From the NCBI RefSeq assembly GCF_003851045.1, contig NZ_BFBX01000001.1, positions 93,083-157,082 on the forward strand: a stretch of DNA of 64,000 bases, in the 5' to 3' direction. Source of the stretch: Paenibacillus sp. 598K. Lineage in GTDB: Bacteria > Bacillota > Bacilli > Paenibacillales > Paenibacillaceae. Below the pieces are notes generated by a model. It searched no databases, was not told the origin of the DNA, and was given only the letters and a program-made list of their open reading frames with translations. Shown here piece by piece: positions 61,695-64,000 of this stretch; the first letter of the stretch is position 1; each line of letters starts with the position of its first letter. The position numbers and the translations under genes were made by a program.

Positions 61695-62717
61695 ATGAAA
61701 CGTAAAGGAAGTCTGTTGCTCGTATGGATGATCGTCGTGTTGATCGGGGTTGCTGGCTGCGGTTCGCCTGCGCCTGTCGGTCCAGAAGCTGAGGGGGCGG
61801 GGCAAAATACATCTTCCCAAACGGGAGGCGATAGCGAAGCGGCAGAAACCAATCAAGAAACCAATGCCGGCGCTGACCAGGCAGGCGAGCGGGCGGTCCG
61901 CCATCTGGCGGGCGAAACAAAGCTCGTCGGCACGCCGTCGCGCATCGTGGTAATGGAGTATGGGCTGCTGGCTTCGGTACTGTCGCTCGGGGAACAGCCC
62001 GTAGGGTTCGCCGATGATGGCAAACAGGAGACGCTCAAGGAGCTGGACTATCTGACAGCGATGGGCGACTACACGTCGGTCGGCACCAGACAGCAGCCCA
62101 ATCTGGAAGTGATCCGGACGCTGAAGCCGGATCTGATCATCGGCGATTATGCTCGCCACAGCGAGGTCTACGCCGCCTTGACAGATATCGCGCCGACGAT
62201 CCTGCTGCCGGATACGAAGGCGAACTATGACGATACGCTGAACAACCATCTGGTGATCGGCGAAGCGCTGGGCAAATCCGACCAGGCCGCCGCCTTGGTA
62301 GAGGCCCATAAGGCATTGCTGACAGAGACTGTTGCCGCACTGCCCAAGGACAAGCGATATCTGTTCGTCAGTCTCGGGGATAAGGCGCTCAACCTGCGGA
62401 CCAATCTATTTTTCCAGCCGAATATGCTGGAGCAGGCTGGCCTGACTTATGCGCTGGAGGCGAGCGCGCCCGATGAGACGGCGATGAAAGCGAGCATCGA
62501 GCAGTTGCTCGAGATCGACCCCGACGTCATATTCGTTTCCAATGAGGAGTTTCTCGAGCAGTGGCTTAAGGACCCGCTATTCTTGCAATTGAAGGCGGTG
62601 CAAGACGATCAAATGTTCACGGTGCGACATAGCAAATGGTCGTTTAACCGGAGCATCCCGGGGGCCCAGGTTGTCCTCGAGGAGCTGCAGGCCTTCACGT
62701 CGCAGATCAAGCCCTGA
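61695..62717 (+). CDS. Iron-siderophore ABC transporter substrate-binding lipoprotein
   Basis: 340 residues. Lipoprotein signal ending in GVAGC (Cys22), a Gly/Asn/Glu-rich spacer, then a FecB-type fold (GTPSRIVVMEYGLLASVLSL, LEVIRTLKPDLIIGDYARHS). It delivers a ferric siderophore to the FecCD permeases that follow 32 bp later. AAAAGGGTG precedes ATG 61695; an upstream in-frame codon at 61683 has no site. Confidence 0.92.
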   Translation: MKRKGSLLLVWMIVVLIGVAGCGSPAPVGPEAEGAGQNTSSQTGGDSEAAETNQETNAGADQAGERAVRHLAGETKLVGTPSRIVVMEYGLLASVLSLGEQPVGFADDGKQETLKELDYLTAMGDYTSVGTRQQPNLEVIRTLKPDLIIGDYARHSEVYAALTDIAPTILLPDTKANYDDTLNNHLVIGEALGKSDQAAALVEAHKALLTETVAALPKDKRYLFVSLGDKALNLRTNLFFQPNMLEQAGLTYALEASAPDETAMKASIEQLLEIDPDVIFVSNEEFLEQWLKDPLFLQLKAVQDDQMFTVRHSKWSFNRSIPGAQVVLEELQAFTSQIKP

Positions 62718-62749
62718 CAAGTAACTAAGGATAAGGAGTGCGCAAGTCG

Positions 62750-63787
62750 ATGAATCATGCCTCGCAAGCCGACGCTCGCCAACCGGGCGGTAGCGGTCAA
62801 CGGAAGCTGTGGCCGATCCTGCTCGCAGGAGGCGCGTTGCTCGTGGTTGTCGCGTTGCTGTCGATCGTCTACGGCTCGACCATCTATTCCCTGCGCGAGG
62901 TATACGCAGCCTTCGTCGAGCCAGCGTCTAGCAAGGCACAGCTCATCCTGACGACGCTGCGGCTGCCGCGTATGCTGGTCACCGTGCTGATCGGTGCCAA
63001 TCTCGGCATTGCTGGCGCGCTGATGCAGGCGATGACGCGCAATCCGCTCGCATCGCCGAGCATTTTTGGCCTCAACGCCGGCGCAGCGCTGGCTGTCGTC
63101 AGCATGACCCTGCTGCTGCCCGGCCTCTCCGCCGCCTGGCGCGTCTATGGCGCGTTCGCGGGGGCGTTCGCGACTGCCGTGCTCGTCTATGCGGTCAGTC
63201 ATATGATACGCTGGGGCAAGATCGAGTTGAATATGGCGTTGATCGGCGTCACCGCCCAGACCTTCCTGGCCGTGGGGACGCAGGCGTTGCTGCTGTTCAA
63301 CGAGAGCAAAACCGATATGCTGCTGTTCTGGCTGGCCGGCTCGGTCGTCGGCAATCGATGGTACGAGGTGTCTGTGCTGGCAAGCTGGAGTCTGATCGGT
63401 CTGCTCGGCAGTCTCTGGCTGAGCCGCTCGCTGTCGGTGATGGGGCTCGGCGATGAGCTGGCTCGAGGGCTGGGCCAGCGTGTGAAGCTGCTGAGGGTCG
63501 GAGTGCTGGTCGCGGTCGTTATCCTGGCCGGTGTATCGGTATCGATCGCCGGGCCGATCGGCTTCGTCGGGCTGATCGTACCGCATATGGCGCGATATCT
63601 GGTCGGTCTCGACTATCGCAGAGTCATCCCGGTCAGCGGCCTGCTCGGAGCGCTGTTACTGACGCTGGCGGATGTCGGATCGCGGATGATCAGCTACCCC
63701 GGCGAGACGCCGGTCGGTATCGTAACGGCGCTGCTCGGGACGCCCTACTTCATCTATCTGGCACGCAGGAAGGGGGTTGGGTCATGA
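62750..63787 (+). CDS. FecCD-family siderophore permease 1
   Basis: 345 residues with about nine membrane segments, the FecCD signature TTLRLPRMLVTVLIGANLGI near residue 72 and GPIGFVGLIVPHMARYLVG near the C-terminus, which docks with the ATPase. AAGGAG at 62733-62738 precedes the ATG. The first of a heterodimeric pair; the next permease overlaps it by ATGA. Confidence 0.93.
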   Translation: MNHASQADARQPGGSGQRKLWPILLAGGALLVVVALLSIVYGSTIYSLREVYAAFVEPASSKAQLILTTLRLPRMLVTVLIGANLGIAGALMQAMTRNPLASPSIFGLNAGAALAVVSMTLLLPGLSAAWRVYGAFAGAFATAVLVYAVSHMIRWGKIELNMALIGVTAQTFLAVGTQALLLFNESKTDMLLFWLAGSVVGNRWYEVSVLASWSLIGLLGSLWLSRSLSVMGLGDELARGLGQRVKLLRVGVLVAVVILAGVSVSIAGPIGFVGLIVPHMARYLVGLDYRRVIPVSGLLGALLLTLADVGSRMISYPGETPVGIVTALLGTPYFIYLARRKGVGS

Positions 63788-64000
63788 GATCAGAGCAGAC
63801 CGCCGGAAGCTCGGCCATCGGTCCCGATGGCCTGGCCGTGACCGCCGTACGCCTGAGGGATAAGCGTCGGCAGCGGCTGATTGTGCTGCTGCTGCTCGGA
63901 GCGCTACTGCTTCTGGCTTTGCTCAATCTGGCGCTCGGCGCGGTCGCGATCCCGCTGCGGGAGATGGCGGCCGTGCTGCTCGGCCAGGGCGATACCGACG
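63784..64000 (+). CDS. FecCD-family siderophore permease 2 (3' partial)
   Basis: Only the first 72 residues are in the window. A basic N-terminus, a membrane segment (LIVLLLLGALLLLALLNLAL) and VAIPLREMAAVLLG, the standard opening of FecCD permeases. It overlaps permease 1 by ATGA. The ATPase gene may follow outside the window. Confidence 0.85.
   Translation, partial: MRSEQTAGSSAIGPDGLAVTAVRLRDKRRQRLIVLLLLGALLLLALLNLALGAVAIPLREMAAVLLGQGDTD

Noticed and set aside
1..64000. CRISPR arrays, tRNA or rRNA genes, insertion sequences, prophage
   Set aside because: No regularly spaced repeats, cloverleaf, rRNA cores, transposase or phage structural genes were recognised on either strand.

Overview
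The window reads as a chromosome segment of a high-GC, Gram-positive, polysaccharide-degrading member of the Paenibacillaceae (Paenibacillus/Cohnella type). The support is S-layer-homology (SLH) cell-wall anchoring, lipobox-type substrate-binding proteins, AGGAGG ribosome binding sites, 7-1-7 Fur boxes, a CcpA cre site, many AraC-type regulators, YesM/YesN two-component genes and Lpl-type sugar transporters. No rRNA, tRNA, CRISPR array, transposase or phage gene was seen.

Layout. 1-9.0 kb: a glycan-degradation block with a very large secreted GH43-type enzyme (5' end outside the window) that carries both a cohesin and a dockerin, an SLH-anchored cohesin protein, a DUF2264 protein and a sulfatase, closed by a convergent AraC regulator. 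10-14.7 kb: a DUF6323-DUF6179 pair of unknown function behind a consensus promoter, a broken BstA/DinB-like gene, a DUF3221 lipoprotein, small membrane proteins and an ATPase. 14.7-24.9 kb: iron uptake (AraC regulator fused in frame to a siderophore-binding lipoprotein, a Btr-like regulator, a second binding lipoprotein and a nitroreductase, with three Fur boxes) mixed with DNA-alkylation repair genes (AlkA-like glycosylase, AdaA, Ogt, AlkD-like HEAT protein), a radical SAM protein and a Crp/Fnr regulator.

25-32 kb: a sugar ABC importer (binding protein, two permeases) behind a cre site, co-oriented with a histidine kinase and a response regulator. 32-34.5 kb: a STAS-like protein, a YwiC-like membrane protein, a YqeK-like HD hydrolase and a GNAT remnant. 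34.6-51.7 kb: a second glycan locus: AraC regulator and DUF1861 protein on the minus strand; divergently a ChbR-like AraC regulator, a 1614-residue beta-helix protein with two carbohydrate-binding modules, an Lpl-type importer, a membrane-bound AraC sensor, a GH130 phosphorylase-type enzyme and an ADP-ribosylglycohydrolase-family protein.

51.8-59.8 kb: housekeeping genes (GDPD phosphodiesterase, P-loop kinase-like protein, NUDIX hydrolase, GNAT, FAD oxidoreductase, SMR-like transporter, SDR with altered C-terminus) and a BlaI-BlaR1-like pair with twin operators. 59.9-64 kb: a second Fur-controlled iron locus (Btr-like regulator, binding lipoprotein, two FecCD permeases, the last cut by the window edge). 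The most unusual content is the cohesin/dockerin/SLH module at the start, the AraC-lipoprotein fused reading frame, and the DUF6323-DUF6179 pair.
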